In this document: piece by piece, positions 6,231 to 7,737 of the stretch
Numbering within the stretch: the stretch's first letter is position 1
How the letters are laid out: every line of letters starts with the position of its first letter
NCBI GenBank assembly: GCA_031378715.1
Contig: JANNEN010000396.1
Coordinates: forward strand, 1-7,737
DNA length: 7,737 bases
Reading direction: 5' to 3'
DNA from: Emticicia sp031378715
GTDB taxonomy: Bacteria > Bacteroidota > Bacteroidia > Cytophagales > Spirosomataceae
Program-made: the position numbers and the translations under genes
The notes under the pieces: model-generated
Told to the model about the DNA's origin: nothing
Seen by the model: only the letters and a program-made list of their open reading frames with translations
Databases searched by the model: none

Positions 6231-7196
6231 ATGAATTGGATTAAACCTCTTACAATAGTCGAATTTGTCTTTATCGGCATATTTTTATTGGTATATGCCG
6301 CCTATTTTGTGCGACTGTACTTGGTGGCTCGTCGATTGGGCACCACTGCTCGCTCGGTTGTTATCAAGTTCGTTGTACGAATATTATATTTAGGTCTGTG
6401 CATCGTGGGCTTGCTGGGGCCGAGCTTCGGTGTCAATGAAATCGAAGCACAAGCTACGGGAAAAGACGTATTTTTTATCTTTGATTTATCTCGCTCCATG
6501 GATGCCATTGATATTGAACCAACTCGCCTCGAAAAAGCCAAATTTGAATTGGTCAAAAACTTAGATTTGCTCAAATCAGACCGTATTAGCTTAATTGTTT
6601 TTTCATCAAATGCCTACACCCACACTCCCCTGACATTCGACCGTGACGCAATAAAGTTATTTACCCAAAAACTCAATACTAACTTATTCGTGCAAAATGG
6701 CACCGATTTAAACTCGGCTTTTGTTTTGCTTTTGAAAAAGATTAAAAATGATACCTCTCCCAATAATCGCAAAACCAAAGTAGCAATTTTGGTGAGCGAT
6801 GGTGAAGATTTTGGGCAAATTGACCCCACCGTACTATTTGAACTAAAAAAATTAAAAATTAATTTACTCACCCTCGGCGTTGGTACACCACAAGGAGGGC
6901 AAATAAAAAATATCGATGGCTTCAAGAAAAATGCCAATGGGGAAGAAATAATTACGAAATTAGATGCAGTGTATTTAACAAAGCTCACGAAGTCACTTAA
7001 CGGCAAGTATTTTCAGATGACTAATCAAGTCAATGATGTTTCGAACTTGCTCAAAGAAATAGATAAAATAGAAAGTAACTGGATTGATACCCGAAAAATG
7101 ACCGTAGCCAACAATAAATATCATTATTTTGTAATTTTAGCACTAATATTAATGGTAATTGATATGCTTTTCACGGTACGAACAATCAGAATTTGA
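6231..7196 (+). CDS. BatB-like VWA-domain membrane protein
   Basis: Member of the Bat (Bacteroides aerotolerance) VWA family, thought to act in envelope stress-related protein complexes at the inner membrane, often with MoxR ATPases. Seen in 321 aa: two N-terminal membrane spans (about 10-32 and 45-63), a VWA domain (about 78-275), and one C-terminal span (about 298-315). The metal-binding MIDAS set is complete: DLSRS (D85, S87, S89), T158 in NGTD and D190 in SDGED. A divalent-metal, ligand-binding fold is therefore expected. The segment THTPLTFDRDA (130-140) is typical of BatA/BatB proteins. The length fits the family. The ATG at 6231 precedes the first span directly. A BatC-like TPR gene starts one base after its stop codon. 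There is no MoxR or BatA gene immediately upstream; a divergent glycosyltransferase operon lies there instead. BatA versus BatB assignment rests on the following TPR gene, so it is less certain than the family. Confidence 0.9.
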   Translation: MNWIKPLTIVEFVFIGIFLLVYAAYFVRLYLVARRLGTTARSVVIKFVVRILYLGLCIVGLLGPSFGVNEIEAQATGKDVFFIFDLSRSMDAIDIEPTRLEKAKFELVKNLDLLKSDRISLIVFSSNAYTHTPLTFDRDAIKLFTQKLNTNLFVQNGTDLNSAFVLLLKKIKNDTSPNNRKTKVAILVSDGEDFGQIDPTVLFELKKLKINLLTLGVGTPQGGQIKNIDGFKKNANGEEIITKLDAVYLTKLTKSLNGKYFQMTNQVNDVSNLLKEIDKIESNWIDTRKMTVANNKYHYFVILALILMVIDMLFTVRTIRI

Positions 7197-7197
7197 C

Positions 7198-7737
7198 ATG
7201 AATACTTGGTTTTTTTACATCATTTTACTTTTTCTAAATTTGCGTTCACTAACGAATGTTTCAGAGAGAAATATACTTAAAACTGACGCTGCAAAGGCTT
7301 TTTACAAAAAAAACTATCCTTTGGCCGTGCAAAAATACCAGACATTAGCCAAGATTTCGTTTAATTTAGAGCCAGAAGCAAGGCTTGACTTAGCTCACGC
7401 CTACTTTGCCACCAAAGATACTGCCAGAGCATTGACCGAATACAAACAACTACTCCGATTGAACGACATTCGCATCTCATCAAGTGCGATGATTCAGGTT
7501 GGTGTCATTGGTGCCATGAGAGGCGATAGTGCCGAAGCTCTCGAACTATTCAAAATTGCCCTTCAACGTGACAATCAGAACAAAATAGCAAGATATAACT
7601 ATGAATTATTAAAAAAGAAATTGCCTCAACAACCGCCAAAAAACAATAAAAACCAAAATAATCAACAGGAAGTACAAGCGAATAACGGGGGCGAAACCGA
7701 AAAATCAGAAAAGAAAATTGAAGAATTGGACTCGACC
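7198..7737 (+). CDS. BatC-like TPR-repeat protein, 3' end outside the window
   Basis: Translation from the ATG at 7198 stays open to the last base (180 codons), so the gene is partial. Seen: a hydrophobic N-terminus (about 4-15, signal peptide or anchor), then TPR-like helical repeats at about 28-58 (AAKAFYKKNYPLAVQKY), 60-91 (ARLDLAHAYFATKDTARAL), 97-125 (GAMRGDSAEALELFKIAL) and 127-142 (NKIARYNYELLKKKL). A hydrophilic tail rich in N, Q, K and E follows from about 143 onward. This layout, TPRs followed by a charged low-complexity tail directly downstream of a VWA gene, is that of BatC-type proteins, which are thought to scaffold the Bat complex. The one-base spacing to the VWA stop codon (TGA C ATG) indicates one transcript and probable translational coupling. 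BatD/BatE-type genes are the expected next neighbours but lie outside the window. Confidence 0.85.
   Translation, partial: MNTWFFYIILLFLNLRSLTNVSERNILKTDAAKAFYKKNYPLAVQKYQTLAKISFNLEPEARLDLAHAYFATKDTARALTEYKQLLRLNDIRISSSAMIQVGVIGAMRGDSAEALELFKIALQRDNQNKIARYNYELLKKKLPQQPPKNNKNQNNQQEVQANNGGETEKSEKKIEELDST

Noticed and set aside
6302..7006. Two minus-strand open frames (90 and 130 codons)
   Set aside because: Both are antisense to the BatB-like gene with its complete MIDAS motif; they are shadows.

Overview
The window looks like chromosomal DNA from an AT-rich member of the Bacteroidota, most likely the Cytophagales/Spirosomataceae area. The signs are an ECF sigma factor with a FecR anti-sigma factor of the FecR+DUF4974 type, a SusC-type receptor N-terminus with the lineage-typical signal peptide ending in ANDGKAQ, a Bat-type VWA/TPR gene pair, weak Shine-Dalgarno signals, and -7 boxes of the TAnnTTTG type. 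The taxonomic placement is an inference from gene content.

Left part (about 1-2108, all minus strand): an ECF sigma factor gene, then a FecR-like anti-sigma gene, then the first 72 codons of a TonB-dependent receptor that runs off the left edge. This is the standard cell-surface signalling trio: the receptor's N-terminal STN domain signals to FecR, which controls the sigma factor. The receptor is unusual. Its reading frame has a TAA at codon 61, inside the STN domain, and the same frame resumes STN-like sequence directly after it. The gap between fecR and the receptor holds a strong hairpin followed by a T-run on the plus strand, although no plus-strand gene lies to its left in the window. 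This suggests a short antisense RNA at the receptor's 5' end.

Middle part (about 2196-5963, minus strand): three genes with gaps of about 60 bp. They encode a GT-C/ArnT-like multispanning protein (477 aa), a DPM1-like GT2 glycosyltransferase (226 aa from its ATG), and an uncharacterised polytopic membrane protein (508 aa) with GT-C-like features. The simplest model is a polyprenyl-phosphate-sugar pathway: the GT2 enzyme charges a lipid carrier at the cytoplasmic face, and one or both membrane proteins transfer the sugar on the periplasmic side. The acceptor is unknown and no flippase is visible. The cassette lies directly upstream of the sigma gene in the same orientation, so read-through is possible.

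Right part (5964-7737): a 267-bp divergent intergenic region with a TATTTTTG -7-like box on each strand and a small hairpin between them. On the plus strand follow a complete BatB-like VWA membrane protein and, one base after its stop codon, a BatC-like TPR protein truncated by the window end.

Small palindromes occupy several intergenic gaps (304-327, 1493-1526, 3758-3776, 6131-6143). No RNA gene, CRISPR array, insertion sequence or phage gene was recognised. The most notable points are the broken receptor, the antisense-oriented terminator beside it, and the three-gene glycosylation cassette.
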